The notes beneath the pieces were generated by a model. That model ran no database searches. It was given only the letters and a program-made list of their open reading frames with translations, and was not told the DNA's origin. From Bacillus halotolerans (GTDB lineage Bacteria > Bacillota > Bacilli > Bacillales > Bacillaceae), in the NCBI RefSeq assembly GCF_001517105.1, contig NZ_LPVF01000008.1:620001-684000 (forward strand): a stretch of 64,000 nucleotides of DNA, given 5' to 3'. The position numbers and the translations under genes were made by a program. Shown piece by piece: positions 44,916 through 54,263 of this stretch (the stretch's first letter is position 1; each line of letters starts with the position of its first letter).

Positions 44916-44960
44916 TGGATAACTATTATCCACAATAGATCCATTAGCAGGTTTTGTCAA
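44916..44960 (-). promoter_or_regulatory. Promoter and operator of ywgB-mmr
   Basis: Minus strand: TTGACA (44955-44960), 17-nt spacer, TATTGT (44932-44937). Directly downstream, over the start point, is a perfect palindrome TGGATAA-CTA-TTATCCA (44916-44932). This is the expected position for self-repression by YwgB. Confidence 0.8.
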
Positions 44961-44966
44961 TAAAAA

Positions 44967-44997
44967 AAGCAAAAGAAACGATTCATTTCTTTTGCTT
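44967..44997 (-). terminator. ywgA terminator
   Basis: A perfect 12-bp stem AAGCAAAAGAAA / TTTCTTTTGCTT followed by T on the minus strand, between ywgA and the ywgB promoter. Confidence 0.85.
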
Positions 44998-45003
44998 GTA
45001 TGG

Positions 45004-45504
45004 TTAACAAATCTGCTTCAGCTCTTCTATGTATTGAAGCGCTTCGTCATATTCTTCATTGGTATACTTTTGCTTACTTTTGATTGTAAATACTTTCTCT
45101 TTCTTTTCCTCAGCCTCAAGCCCGTCAAAGTAAAGAATCGTGGAGACCAGCTCTAAAAACCGTGATGAACGGTTGTTTACACTGTCAATATAGTGCTTGA
45201 TATCAGGCATATCAAGATCGGCGTGGTCTAAAAACGCGGAGCCCGTCTCTGTCAGCGAATAACGGTATTGAAAGTAGCCGCCCTTTTTTTCCTTTACCTC
45301 ATGCAGGAATCCAAGGTTGCACAGCTCTTCAATTTGGAGCGTCAGTTCCTCCGAATACGGCCCGTAAAAGTGAAAATCATATTTCTCATAGAAAGGAAAC
45401 TGCATTTTCTTCGCTATATAAATCATTTTTTGCAGCTTCTTTCGCCCGATGATTTCTCCAGAATCCGAGAACACCTTCATCAGTTTTGCATGTTCTTTCA
45501 ACAA
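45004..45504 (-). CDS. ywgA: YwgA family protein (toxin-antitoxin-like fold)
   Basis: A 166-residue protein of the YwgA/SocA-like (DUF4065-type) group. It contains GRKKLQKMIYIAKKMQFPF and HFYGPYSEELTLQIEEL, as seen in antitoxin-associated Panacea-type domains. A TTG start is chosen because AAAGGAG lies 10 nt upstream. It is downstream of ywfO with 36 nt between, possibly co-transcribed. No toxin partner is visible next to it. Function unknown. Confidence 0.8.
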   Translation of the reverse strand: MLKEHAKLMKVFSDSGEIIGRKKLQKMIYIAKKMQFPFYEKYDFHFYGPYSEELTLQIEELCNLGFLHEVKEKKGGYFQYRYSLTETGSAFLDHADLDMPDIKHYIDSVNNRSSRFLELVSTILYFDGLEAEEKKEKVFTIKSKQKYTNEEYDEALQYIEELKQIC

Positions 45505-45540
45505 ATTCCCGACATCTCCTTTTTCCTTCTTTACCAATTT

Positions 45541-46842
45541 CTATGTCAGTCCCAGCAGCTGCCGGATTTTCATTTTCGCTTCCGGGTGTTCAGAGCCGTC
45601 ACAAATCAGGTCCTTCGGATAGTACAGTTTGTGGTCCGTCCGCCGCTTACCGGAGATGGATTCCACAATGGCCGACTGTCTGGACAGCTCTTTAATTTGA
45701 CCGTTTTGCGTCAAGAGATGGATCGGCAAACGCTCCTCTTCCTCTCCTGGACGGTAAAAATCGTATGGCAGATCTGAAGAAGAATCCACGACCAAATAAT
45801 AGCTCGGATCGATTCCAGCCTCTTTGAATAATGAGGTCAGCTCAAAATAGGCCGACATCTCTTCATTCGGATTAAATTCAACGTATTGGAACAGCTGGCG
45901 GTTAATGAATCTGCGGCACAAATCGGATAAAATCGGGTCTTCTTCATCCTCCCAGGCCTGGAAGTAATACAAAATAATAGATTCATCCAGCCTCAAATAA
46001 TCCTCCAGCGTCAGTTTCCCTTCAAAAATAGAATAGAAATGAACCGGAGCATGAGTGAACACATAACCTTCATCATGGAGCTGCTTCGCTCTGTGGAGAA
46101 TCTTCGTTAAAATAACCTCCGCACTTCTCGTCACAGGGTGGAAATAGACCTGCCAGTACATTTGGTAGCGGCTCATAATATAGTCTTCTACAGCGTGCAT
46201 TCCGCTTTGTTTAATGACGATTTGATCCTCACGCGGGCGCATCACCCGGAGAATCCGCTCCATGTCAAAATGGCCGTAGCTGACGCCCGTATAGTAAGCG
46301 TCGCGCTGCAGATAATCCATGCGGTCCGCGTCAATCTGACTCGAAATCAGGCTGACCACTTGTTTGTTTTTATATGTTTTGGCAATGACTTCAGCAACAT
46401 CCTGCGGGAAACGCGGGCTCACCTTTCTGAGCACCTGATTAACCTCTGTGTCTCCCAAAATGATATCTCTTGTAAAATCTTCGTGGTCAAGATGAAAGAC
46501 TTTTTCAAATGAATGCGAGAACGGCCCGTGCCCGAGATCATGAAGCAGCGCCGCGGACAAACAGAGTTCGCGCTCACTGTCATCCCATTCAGGACGGCCT
46601 TTAAAGACATCATCAACCATTCTCCTGACAATTTCGTAGACACCGAGAGAATGGTTGAACCGGCTGTGCTCAGCGCCATGGAACGTCAAATACGTCGTGC
46701 CGAGCTGCTTGATTCTGCGGAGACGCTGAAATTCGCGGGTTCCGATCAGATCCCATATCAGCTTGTCCCGTACATGAACATAGCGGTGCACCGGATCTTT
46801 AAACACTTTTTCTTCTGATAATTTTCCATTTGGATACGCCAT
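45541..46842 (-). CDS. ywfO: HD-domain dNTP triphosphohydrolase YwfO
   Basis: A 433-residue HD-superfamily metal hydrolase, related to dNTPases/SAMHD1-type enzymes. The metal ligands are visible as FNHSLGVYE (H64), HDLGHGPFSH (H101, D102) and QIDADRMDYL (Asp). The ATG of MAYPNGKLSEEK has GAGGG at 7 nt and is preferred over one two codons earlier. It hydrolyses dNTPs or related nucleotides and may affect nucleotide pools; physiological role uncertain. Confidence 0.9.
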   Translation of the reverse strand: MAYPNGKLSEEKVFKDPVHRYVHVRDKLIWDLIGTREFQRLRRIKQLGTTYLTFHGAEHSRFNHSLGVYEIVRRMVDDVFKGRPEWDDSERELCLSAALLHDLGHGPFSHSFEKVFHLDHEDFTRDIILGDTEVNQVLRKVSPRFPQDVAEVIAKTYKNKQVVSLISSQIDADRMDYLQRDAYYTGVSYGHFDMERILRVMRPREDQIVIKQSGMHAVEDYIMSRYQMYWQVYFHPVTRSAEVILTKILHRAKQLHDEGYVFTHAPVHFYSIFEGKLTLEDYLRLDESIILYYFQAWEDEEDPILSDLCRRFINRQLFQYVEFNPNEEMSAYFELTSLFKEAGIDPSYYLVVDSSSDLPYDFYRPGEEEERLPIHLLTQNGQIKELSRQSAIVESISGKRRTDHKLYYPKDLICDGSEHPEAKMKIRQLLGLT

Positions 46843-47003
46843 CGTCATTCCCTCTTTTTTTTAGCCGTGTTTCTATTATATCGACTCTATTCTTTGAAAA
46901 CATCCTTGAATTTGTCCGGCGATTTGTTCCATCTTTCCAAAAATCACATGATGTGAAGCAAAAAAGCCTGACCAGAGGGCCGAGGCTATGAAAAAATATG
47001 TTT

Positions 47004-47228
47004 TTACTTTTTTAATTTCTTTTTCACTTTGTCAATCAGCTCATCCTCTGTCGGAGCTGACAGCGGGCGATTGTTTACAAAAGCAAACGATTTTTTCCGT
47101 CCGGGCCCGCAATAAGATTGGCATCCTACCTCAACCTTTGCGTCCGGGTCTACTTCTTTTAAACGCGGCAGCAATGTTTTGATATTAGTGGCTTGGCAAT
47201 CATCACACACTCGAAATTCATTAGCCAT
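47004..47228 (-). CDS. DUF1450 family small protein
   Basis: A 74-residue protein of the DUF1450 family (YuzB-like), with CDDCQATN near the N-terminus, [23 protein letters not shown] in the middle and a Lys-rich C-terminus. Four cysteines suggest a metal- or disulfide-bound small fold. AAGGGAAG precedes the ATG. Function unknown. It stands alone between ywfO and rsfA. Confidence 0.8.
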   Translation of the reverse strand: MANEFRVCDDCQATNIKTLLPRLKEVDPDAKVEVGCQSYCGPGRKKSFAFVNNRPLSAPTEDELIDKVKKKLKK

Positions 47229-47379
47229 GACGTACGCTTCCCTTCATTTCTATGTTCATCTATGTTTTAAACCTAAAATCGCTCTGTCGAAAAAATCACA
47301 TCACTCCTCATTGTACAAGGATTCGACTGTTCCTGCAAGCCGCTTCAGCCTCCGTATCTCCTATTCTTCCAGCCAATTT

Positions 47380-47409
47380 GTATAAATATTTTCCAATCTG
47401 GACATTCTA
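47380..47409 (+). promoter_or_regulatory. Forespore (SigF/SigG) promoter of rsfA
   Basis: GTATA (47380-47384) and GACATTCTA (-10 CATTCTA at 47403-47409) are 18 nt apart and fit both SigF and SigG patterns. rsfA is transcribed in the forespore in B. subtilis. Confidence 0.65.
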
Positions 47410-47442
47410 ATATCATGAAAAGAAAAATGGGAGTTGAGATAA

Positions 47443-48219
47443 ATGACAAAACAGCGCCAGGACGCTTGGTCAGAAGAAAATGATTTGCTTTTAGCCGAAA
47501 CTGTGCTTCGGCATGTAAGAGAAGGCAGCACTCAGCTGAATGCCTTTGAAGAGGTCGGCGATAAATTAAATCGGACGTCCGCAGCCTGCGGATTCAGATG
47601 GAACGCGGTGGTGCGCCATCAATATGAAAAAGCGCTTCAGCTTGCAAAAAAACAGCGAAAACAGCGCATGAGAGCCCTTGGAAACGGACAGCCTGCGAAG
47701 AAAAGACTGCTATATCAGCCTCCTGCGGTTGATCCCGATACAATTCAAGAAACTGCAGTGCAGGAGGAGCAGGTGAAACCTGAAACCCCGACTGCCGAAA
47801 ATGAGAAGCAGGCATTGATGTCAGGCGAGCACATGCCTTTTGTGGATGACAGCTTTAAGGAAGAGTTAGCTAGTCTATCACACTTATTGTCTCCTCAAAC
47901 GTCTGCGCCTGAGATGACGATGAATGATGTCATCAGATTCCTGCAGAATTACGAAGGCAATCATGAGCAATCCTCAGCTTTAAAAATGGAAAATGAGCGT
48001 TTAAAGAAAGAAAATCAAGAATTACAAAGCAAAACAGAACAGCTGGAAGCAGAAGTTCAAAAACTTGAAAAAGATCAAAAAACGATCCAGGAAGATTATG
48101 AAACCTTGGTAAAAATCATGAATAGAGCCAGAAAACTAGTTTTATTTGAAGATGATGAACATGCCTCTCCGTCCTTCAAAATGGACCGGAACGGAAATTT
48201 AGAAAAAATGGCGGAATAG
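47443..48219 (+). CDS. rsfA: Forespore transcription regulator RsfA
   Basis: A 258-residue regulator (ywfN) with an N-terminal Myb/SANT-like domain ([19 protein letters not shown] and [14 protein letters not shown]), a charged linker, and a C-terminal coiled coil of about 50 residues ([20 protein letters not shown] and on). It fine-tunes SigF-dependent forespore genes, both up and down. GGGAG precedes the ATG. A rho-independent terminator follows at 48227. Confidence 0.93.
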   Translation: MTKQRQDAWSEENDLLLAETVLRHVREGSTQLNAFEEVGDKLNRTSAACGFRWNAVVRHQYEKALQLAKKQRKQRMRALGNGQPAKKRLLYQPPAVDPDTIQETAVQEEQVKPETPTAENEKQALMSGEHMPFVDDSFKEELASLSHLLSPQTSAPEMTMNDVIRFLQNYEGNHEQSSALKMENERLKKENQELQSKTEQLEAEVQKLEKDQKTIQEDYETLVKIMNRARKLVLFEDDEHASPSFKMDRNGNLEKMAE

Positions 48220-48226
48220 CTTTTAA

Positions 48227-48258
48227 AAACTCCAAAACGATGTCATGTTTTGGGGTTT
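48227..48258 (+). terminator. rsfA terminator
   Basis: AACTCCAAAAC / GTTTTGGGGTT hairpin (one mismatch) followed by TTTT, 8 nt after the rsfA stop. Confidence 0.75.
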
Positions 48259-48359
48259 TGCCATTAAAAAATCCCCTTTTCCTTTTAGAAAAGAGGATTT
48301 TCTGTTTTTGCGGCGGCTCCGTTAGTCTTGTAAAATGAGCCCAGGCTTATGCTAATCTA

Positions 48360-49250
48360 TTAAGACACATGAGCCGCTTCAGCTGGCTTTTGCTTGCGAG
48401 GCACCCCTGAAATGACCAGAAGCCCTAACATCATCAGCACGATGCCGAGCCATGAGGAAAGAGAAAGCATTTCACCTATGAAAAACACGCCCAGCAATGA
48501 GGCGGTCAGCGGCTCAGCCAGGGACAGTGTAACCGCTGCCGAAGCCGGAACGCCGGTGAGGCCTTTTGCAAACAAAAAGTAGGCCGCGCATGTCGCAATT
48601 AACCCGATGTAAAGGCTCGTTCCCCATCCTTTTGGGGTCAGCATCCAAGAGAGATCCGACTGCCACAATAGCGGCATCAGCAATATGGCGCTGAGCATAA
48701 AGACAACAGCTGAGGCAGCTCTCGGCGGCTGTGTTTTCATCATTGATTTACTGATCAAGGTATAACCCGCAAAAGATGCACCTGCTCCAATCGCCATGAG
48801 AGCCCCTGACACATCAATCCGAACATTGGAGCCGTCTGAAAACAGGAGCCAGCATCCCGCCAAAGCCAATACAGTTGCAATCCACCAGGAATTTCGCGGA
48901 CGTTTTTTCAAAACGGCCCACTCTAAGCTCCCGGCAATAATAGGCGCACTGCCGATGGCAATCACTGTCCCAACCGCAATCCCTGTTTCTTTTACGGCGG
49001 TGAAAAAAAGCGGCTGATAACAGGCCATACAAATCGCTGCTAAAAACACGGGAGGCCATGACCAATTTTTCACGTGAAGCTCTCGGCTGATCCAGACCAC
49101 AAGAAGCATGGCGCTGCCGCCTACCAATAATCTGACCGCTCCGAATGCCAGCGGAGTGGCGCTTTCTGGAGCCAGCGCCTGAACAGTGCCGGTTGTTCCC
49201 CAGAAAAAAGCCGCGATCAGCACAAACAGGCTGTAAACATTCCCTTTCAT
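48360..49250 (-). CDS. ywfM: EamA/DMT-family transporter YwfM
   Basis: A 296-residue protein with ten predicted helices formed by two EamA repeats (AAFFWGTTGTVQALAPES and SLAEPLTASLLGVFFIGE). It belongs to the drug/metabolite transporter superfamily and probably exports a small metabolite. GAGGCAAATG at the start supports the ATG. The substrate is not known. It is monocistronic between rsfA and lipL. Confidence 0.88.
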   Translation of the reverse strand: MKGNVYSLFVLIAAFFWGTTGTVQALAPESATPLAFGAVRLLVGGSAMLLVVWISRELHVKNWSWPPVFLAAICMACYQPLFFTAVKETGIAVGTVIAIGSAPIIAGSLEWAVLKKRPRNSWWIATVLALAGCWLLFSDGSNVRIDVSGALMAIGAGASFAGYTLISKSMMKTQPPRAASAVVFMLSAILLMPLLWQSDLSWMLTPKGWGTSLYIGLIATCAAYFLFAKGLTGVPASAAVTLSLAEPLTASLLGVFFIGEMLSLSSWLGIVLMMLGLLVISGVPRKQKPAEAAHVS

Positions 49251-49356
49251 TTGCCTCTCCCCTTTGTATGCAGATGCTGCTGTTATTTTATCGCTTTTTT
49301 TGCTGCAATTGTTTTCTGTTTATAAGAAAGATTTATCTGAAAACAAGATGATAGGC

Positions 49357-49391
49357 AAAAAAAAGCATGCCAGCCGTATCGGCTGACATGC
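49357..49391 (-). terminator. lipL terminator
   Basis: The stem GCATGCCAGCCG / CGGCTGACATGC (one mismatch) with a 3-nt loop and TTTTTTTT on the minus strand. Confidence 0.88.
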
Positions 49392-49400
49392 AAATGGCGT

Positions 49401-50246
49401 TCATCCAAACACCTTTTCATTCCGTTCTGTCATCCGGACAAGATTTTTCTCAAATTCCAATTCCTCGTCAATGGACAGTCCGGCTGAGTAGAGGCGGGTG
49501 CTTAACGCTTTTAATTCCGTAAGCAAAGCAAGCATTAAATCCTGTACGGAGATATCGGTATGCAGAAGCTCACTTAACGATGCCATGGTTTCCGGACGTA
49601 TATCCGGGTAGACGCCTTTTTTGTCGTTTTGTTTATCCTTCAGGGCGGCTTGATAGAATCGTCTGATCAGATCTGCCCTCTCGCTGCCGCTTTTATCTGC
49701 ACAGAGATAAATTTGAACGGCTGCACCGCCGCGAAGACGTCTTTGAGAAATGCCGGCGAACTTTTTGCCGTCAATGCTGAGATCATAGCTGCCTGGACAA
49801 TAGGAGCCCTCAATTTCATAGGCTTCAATCTTTGCCCCGTACGGCTTAAGCATCCGTTTCATCAGTTCCACCATTGCTTCGTATCCTCTGTCTATATCGA
49901 TGCCCTTCTTTTGGTCCTCGAATATGAGAGAAATATTTAAAACGCCTTCATCCAAAACAACAGCAAGACCGCCGGAATTGCGGACGATGACGCGGTATCC
50001 CTCATTTTCCAGCAGGGCAATGCCGTCCTGCAAAAACGGGAGCCGCGTATCCTGAATACCGAGGACAATCGTGTCGTGGTGCACCCAAGAGCGTGCTGTC
50101 GCCGGCGACACGCCTTTTCCTACAGAGGCGCACAGCGTATCGTCCATAGCGAAGGATTGCTTCGCGTCAAATAAAGGGCCGAGACTGGATTGGTCAATGA
50201 CTCTCCATGTCGGCTGCATCAGTAAATCAATCGGTTGGTTTGCCAT
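49401..50246 (-). CDS. lipL: Octanoyl-[GcvH]:protein N-octanoyltransferase LipL
   Basis: A 281-residue member of the BPL/LplA fold that moves octanoyl from GcvH to E2 subunits in lipoic acid biosynthesis. The nucleophile Cys150 lies in [20 protein letters not shown] with the conserved Lys of [23 protein letters not shown] is the family glycine-rich loop. The length and motifs match B. subtilis LipL (ywfL). It is upstream of the terminator at 49357 and downstream of cysL on the same strand. Confidence 0.94.
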   Translation of the reverse strand: MANQPIDLLMQPTWRVIDQSSLGPLFDAKQSFAMDDTLCASVGKGVSPATARSWVHHDTIVLGIQDTRLPFLQDGIALLENEGYRVIVRNSGGLAVVLDEGVLNISLIFEDQKKGIDIDRGYEAMVELMKRMLKPYGAKIEAYEIEGSYCPGSYDLSIDGKKFAGISQRRLRGGAAVQIYLCADKSGSERADLIRRFYQAALKDKQNDKKGVYPDIRPETMASLSELLHTDISVQDLMLALLTELKALSTRLYSAGLSIDEELEFEKNLVRMTERNEKVFG

Positions 50247-50293
50247 CTATGTAAAACCCTTTCATGTTAGGCTTATGAACGAAAACTATTATA

Positions 50294-51193
50294 TCATTTC
50301 AGCTGTGATGATTGAAAATTGCTTTTCAGCATCGTAATGAAAATTTCTTTATTTTTTGTATTCTCCATGAGAGGAGAATGAATATAAGACAGCTTGCGCT
50401 TTAATGAGAAATCTTTAATGTGGAGAATTGAAATGTCACGGTGGATCAAATCCTTATGCAGCACGCTTCTTGATAAGACCGATAAACCCATGCCGCTGAT
50501 CACCGCTTCTTTTACACCTTGATTGCTGCTGATGGTGAACATCGACTTCGGCCGCAGTCCGTTCGAGCTGAGCACATGATCGAGATATTCCCTTGTGCCG
50601 GAGCCTTTTTCCCTTGTCACCCACGCTTCATTTTGCAAATCGCTGATTGAAATGTCTCTTTTTCCGGCAAGCGGATGCTGGTTCGGCGCTGCGATGCACA
50701 TTTCATCCTCCATGAACGGTTCAATTTCCAATTCATTCTCGTCCGTATGTCCTTCAATCAGCCCGATATCAGCCTGAAGCATTCGGACACGTTCGCTTAC
50801 CTCCTTTGTATTGCCAATCATGACGTCCAGATTCAGCTCAGGATACAGCTTTTGCAGCTGGGCAAGAAGCGGCGGAAGAATATACTCTCCGATTGTAAAA
50901 CTGGCGGCTATTTTCAATTCACCTTTTACATAATGATGGTGCGCGTAGATTTCAGCCTTGGCCTGCTCGTAGAGAAATACCATTTGCTTTGCCCTTTGAT
51001 ACAAAATGTCCCCTGTCGGTGTTGTCGTAAAATGCTTCGGCGACCGATTCAGCAGAGCCGTTTGAAATTCTTTTTCAAGATTTTTAATATGCAGACTGAC
51101 GCTGGGCTGGGAAATCATCAGCTTTTCTGCTGCTTTTGTGAAATTTTTTTCTTCCACCACTGCGATAAAGGTTTTCAGCACGTCGTAATACAA
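50294..51193 (-). CDS. cysL: LysR-type regulator CysL
   Basis: A 299-residue LysR-family protein with an N-terminal winged helix (FTKAAEKLMISQPSVSLHIKNLE) and a two-lobed effector domain. CysL (ywfK) activates cysJI, encoding sulfite reductase, in B. subtilis. A TTG start (LYYDVLKTFIAVVEEKNF) fits the usual length and follows GGGGTGGGG; a longer ATG form six codons upstream is less likely. Its target genes are not in this window. Confidence 0.9.
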   Translation of the reverse strand: MYYDVLKTFIAVVEEKNFTKAAEKLMISQPSVSLHIKNLEKEFQTALLNRSPKHFTTTPTGDILYQRAKQMVFLYEQAKAEIYAHHHYVKGELKIAASFTIGEYILPPLLAQLQKLYPELNLDVMIGNTKEVSERVRMLQADIGLIEGHTDENELEIEPFMEDEMCIAAPNQHPLAGKRDISISDLQNEAWVTREKGSGTREYLDHVLSSNGLRPKSMFTISSNQGVKEAVISGMGLSVLSRSVLHKDLIHRDISILHIKDFSLKRKLSYIHSPLMENTKNKEIFITMLKSNFQSSQLK

Positions 51194-51281
51194 AGGCCCC
51201 ACCCCTGTCATGAATAAGATTTATAATGATGATCAGTTTTCTTTATTTTACTCATATCATCTGTTCTGGTAAAGAAGGCGC

Positions 51282-51311
51282 AAAAAAAGCAGCCCTCTGC
51301 GAGAGAGCTGC
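51282..51311 (-). terminator. pta terminator
   Basis: GCAGCCCTCT / AGAGAGCTGC hairpin (one mismatch), 3-nt loop, with a seven-T run on the minus strand, just downstream of pta. Confidence 0.88.
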
Positions 51312-51322
51312 CATCGCTTTTC

Positions 51323-52294
51323 TTACAGTGCTTGTGCCGCTGTAATTAATGCGAGATTGTAAACATCTTCAGCGTTACAACCTCTTGAAAGATCGTTAAC
51401 AGGCATATTTAAGCCTTGCAGGATTGGTCCTACAGCTTCAAAGTTGCCTAAACGCTGTGCAATTTTGTAGCCGATGTTTCCTGCTTCCAAGCTTGGGAAT
51501 ACGAATACGTTCGCGTCTCCTTTGATCTCGGAATCCGGCGCTTTTTTCTCAGCTACAGATGGAACGAATGCAGCGTCAAATTGGAATTCGCCGTCAAGCG
51601 TTAATTCAGGCGCTTTTTCTTTCGCGATTTTCACAGCATCCGCTACTTTTTCTGTTTCATCAGATTTTGCTGAGCCTTTTGTAGAGAAGCTGAGCATTGC
51701 TACGCGAGGATCAATGTCGAACATTTTTGCCGTATTGGCGCTTTCGATCGCGATTTCCGCAAGATCTTGGCTGTCTGGTGCAATGTTGATCGCGCAATCT
51801 GCGAATACGTACTGCTCATCGCCGCGTGCCATGATGAAGACGCCTGAAGTCTTTTTCACGCCTTCTTTTGTTTTGATGATTTGAAGAGCCGGACGGACAG
51901 TGTCGGCAGTTGAATGAGCCGCTCCGCTCACAAGACCCGCTGCAAGACCTTTGTATACAAGCATTGTGCCGAAGTAGTTCTCGTCTAAGAGCGCTTTTCG
52001 AGCCTGTTCTTCTGTTGCTTTGCCTTTGCGGCGTTCCACGAATGCCTGTACAAGATCTTCCATGCCTTCATATGTATGAGGATCATAAATATCAACGCCG
52101 TCAAGCGTCACATTCAGTTCTTTTGCTTTTGCTTGGATCTCATTTTCATTGCCGATCACAATTGGATTCAGCACTTTATTGTCTGCAAGCTTGCTGACCG
52201 CAACTAAAATACGTTCGTCCAAGCCTTCAGGAAATACAATTTTAACGCCTTTTCCAGCTACTTTTTCTTGCACTGTTGAAAATAAATCTGCCAC
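51323..52294 (-). CDS. pta: Phosphate acetyltransferase Pta
   Basis: A 323-residue enzyme that makes acetyl phosphate from acetyl-CoA. It works with AckA in overflow metabolism. Family segments include KIVFPEGLDERIL at the start, GLVSGAAHSTADTVRPALQ and AMLSFSTKGSAKSDE, and VFPSLEAGNIGYKIAQRLG near the C-terminus. It lacks the N-terminal DRTGG domain of enterobacterial Pta and is of normal Bacillus length. GAGGAGGG precedes the ATG, and a cre site lies upstream. Confidence 0.97.
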   Translation of the reverse strand: MADLFSTVQEKVAGKGVKIVFPEGLDERILVAVSKLADNKVLNPIVIGNENEIQAKAKELNVTLDGVDIYDPHTYEGMEDLVQAFVERRKGKATEEQARKALLDENYFGTMLVYKGLAAGLVSGAAHSTADTVRPALQIIKTKEGVKKTSGVFIMARGDEQYVFADCAINIAPDSQDLAEIAIESANTAKMFDIDPRVAMLSFSTKGSAKSDETEKVADAVKIAKEKAPELTLDGEFQFDAAFVPSVAEKKAPDSEIKGDANVFVFPSLEAGNIGYKIAQRLGNFEAVGPILQGLNMPVNDLSRGCNAEDVYNLALITAAQAL

Positions 52295-52336
52295 AATAAA
52301 CCCTCCTCAAAAGTTACAAAAACGCTTTCTTTTACT

Positions 52337-52392
52337 AGCATACTCTTCTTCCAGTCAAATTCAAACAGCCAACTTTTATTATAGCGCTTTCA
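52337..52392 (-). promoter_or_regulatory. pta promoter with CcpA cre site
   Basis: Minus strand: TTGAAT (52359-52364), 16-nt spacer, TATGCT (52337-52342). The cre sequence TGAAAGCGCTATAA lies at 52379-52392; its centre falls at about -55.5, the activating position established for pta by CcpA. Confidence 0.85.
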
Positions 52393-52562
52393 TCAAAAAA
52401 TCTTATTTTTCTAACTAATTTAAGCAACTGATTCTTTCCTTATATGTTCTCTTATTTTTAGGGAGATATACGAATCGGATGTTCAAGGTTTCTCCACAGT
52501 AGAATCGGATAAACTATGATATAGTGAAGGCATTAACGAAAAGATAATAGGAGTGAAGATAA

Positions 52563-53327
52563 ATGAGTGAACAGCAAATGACAAATGAAGCGGCAAAAAC
52601 GCTGGACGGCTGGTATGCGCTTCATGATTTCCGCACAATGGACTGGACTTCCTGGAAGATGATGTCAAGTGATGAGCGCCAGTCTATCATTCATGAATTT
52701 ACAGGATTGCTTGAAAAATGGGGAGTCGCCCAAAAAGAAGGGAAAGGCTCGCAAACCCTTTACAGCATCGTTGGCCAAAAAGCTGATTTTATGCTGATGA
52801 TTCTTCGCCCTACTATGGAAGAATTAAATGAAATCGAGCTTGAATTCAACAAATCAAGACTTGCTGAGTTCACCATTCCGGCTTACTCCTACGTGTCAGT
52901 TGTTGAACTGAGCAACTATTTGGCGAGCGGCGACGGCGACCCGTATGAAAATCCGCATGTACGTGCGCGCCTTTACCCTGAACTGCCGGAATCAAAATAT
53001 GTATGCTTCTATCCAATGGATAAAAGAAGATCCGGCAATGACAACTGGTACATGCTTTCTATGGAAGAACGAAGAAACTTGATGAGAAGCCATGGCTTAA
53101 TCGGACGCAGCTATGCTGGCAAAGTGAAACAGATCATCACAGGTTCAGTCGGCTTTGACGATTATGAATGGGGCGTTACACTGTTCAGTGATGATGTGCT
53201 TCAATTCAAAAAGCTTGTATATGAAATGCGTTTTGACGAAGTCAGCGCGCGCTACGGCGAATTTGGCTCGTTCTTTGTGGGCAACCGCCTATCGCTTGAT
53301 ACACTTCCTCAATTCCTATATGTATAA
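52563..53327 (+). CDS. hemQ: Coproheme decarboxylase HemQ (ChdC)
   Basis: A 254-residue enzyme (ywfI) that performs the last step of heme synthesis in Firmicutes, two oxidative decarboxylations of coproheme III to heme b. The catalytic Tyr150 and Lys154 are in CFYPMDKRR and the proximal heme His177 in [26 protein letters not shown] is the conserved C-terminal stretch. AGGAGTG precedes the ATG. It is divergent from pta. Confidence 0.95.
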   Translation: MSEQQMTNEAAKTLDGWYALHDFRTMDWTSWKMMSSDERQSIIHEFTGLLEKWGVAQKEGKGSQTLYSIVGQKADFMLMILRPTMEELNEIELEFNKSRLAEFTIPAYSYVSVVELSNYLASGDGDPYENPHVRARLYPELPESKYVCFYPMDKRRSGNDNWYMLSMEERRNLMRSHGLIGRSYAGKVKQIITGSVGFDDYEWGVTLFSDDVLQFKKLVYEMRFDEVSARYGEFGSFFVGNRLSLDTLPQFLYV

Positions 53328-53459
53328 TTTCTCCTCCCGCCGCAGCTGGCGGGAGTTTTTCGATTCCTCTTTATCAGAATTTAAATAAAATTTGCTATTT
53401 TCTCCGTTTTTTTTTACGATGTAGATAATAATCCAATTTTTTCAAAGGGGTGCAGTTAT

Positions 53460-54239
53460 TTGTCAAAACGAACCGCATTTATTATGGGAGCCAGTCAAGG
53501 GATCGGAAAAGCAATTGCTCTGAAATTAGCAGACCAGCATTTTACCGTCGTCATCAATTCGCGAGTCTTGGACAATATTGAACCTGTCAAAAAAGACATT
53601 TTGGCCAAGCATCCTGAGGCGAGTGTCATTGTCCTTGCGGGTGATATGTCTGACCAGCATACGAGAGAGGAGATTTTTAAAGAAATTGAATCTCAATGCG
53701 GACGGCTTGATGTTCTGATTAACAATATCCCGGGCGGCGCGCCTGACACATTTGATAACTGTAATATAGAGGATATGACGGCCACGTTCACACAGAAAAC
53801 CGTTGCCTATATTGACGCTATCAAGCGTGCCGCCTCTCTGATGAAACAAAACGAGTTTGGCAGAATCATCAACATTGTCGGAAATCTGTGGAAAGAACCC
53901 GGCGCCAATATGTTTACAAACAGCATGATGAATGCCGCTTTAATTAACGCCAGTAAAAATATTTCCATCCAGCTTGCTCCTCACAACATTACTGTCAACT
54001 GCCTGAATCCTGGTTTTATCGCTACAGACCGTTACCATCAATTTGTGAAGAATGTGATGGAAAAGAACAGCATATCCAAACAAGAAGCCGTAGAACAGAT
54101 TGCTTCTGGCATCCCGATGAAACGGGTCGGATCAGCCGAAGAAACCGCAGCGCTCGCCGCGTTTCTCGCTTCCGAGGAAGCCTCCTATATCACCGGGCAG
54201 CAAATTTCCGCTGACGGCGGCAGCATGAAAAGCATATAA
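53460..54239 (+). CDS. bacG: Bacilysin SDR reductase BacG
   Basis: A 259-residue short-chain dehydrogenase (ywfH) that reduces dihydro-4-hydroxyphenylpyruvate to the tetrahydro form in anticapsin synthesis. It has the NAD(P) motif GASQGIGKAIA, NNIPGGAPD in place of the usual NNAG, and a C-terminal QQISADGGSMKS. The usual YxxxK is replaced by a segment (FTNSMMNAALINASKN), as in the real BacG. It starts at TTG after AAAGGGG and is convergent with bacF. Confidence 0.92.
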   Translation: MSKRTAFIMGASQGIGKAIALKLADQHFTVVINSRVLDNIEPVKKDILAKHPEASVIVLAGDMSDQHTREEIFKEIESQCGRLDVLINNIPGGAPDTFDNCNIEDMTATFTQKTVAYIDAIKRAASLMKQNEFGRIINIVGNLWKEPGANMFTNSMMNAALINASKNISIQLAPHNITVNCLNPGFIATDRYHQFVKNVMEKNSISKQEAVEQIASGIPMKRVGSAEETAALAAFLASEEASYITGQQISADGGSMKSI

Positions 54240-54243
54240 AAAA

Positions 54244-54263
54244 ATCCCGCTTTTTAGCGGGAT
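54244..54263. terminator. Terminator of bacF (and bacG)
   Basis: A hairpin ATCCCGC / GCGGGAT is followed on the minus strand by TTTTTTT. The final codons of bacF lie inside the stem. Confidence 0.85.
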
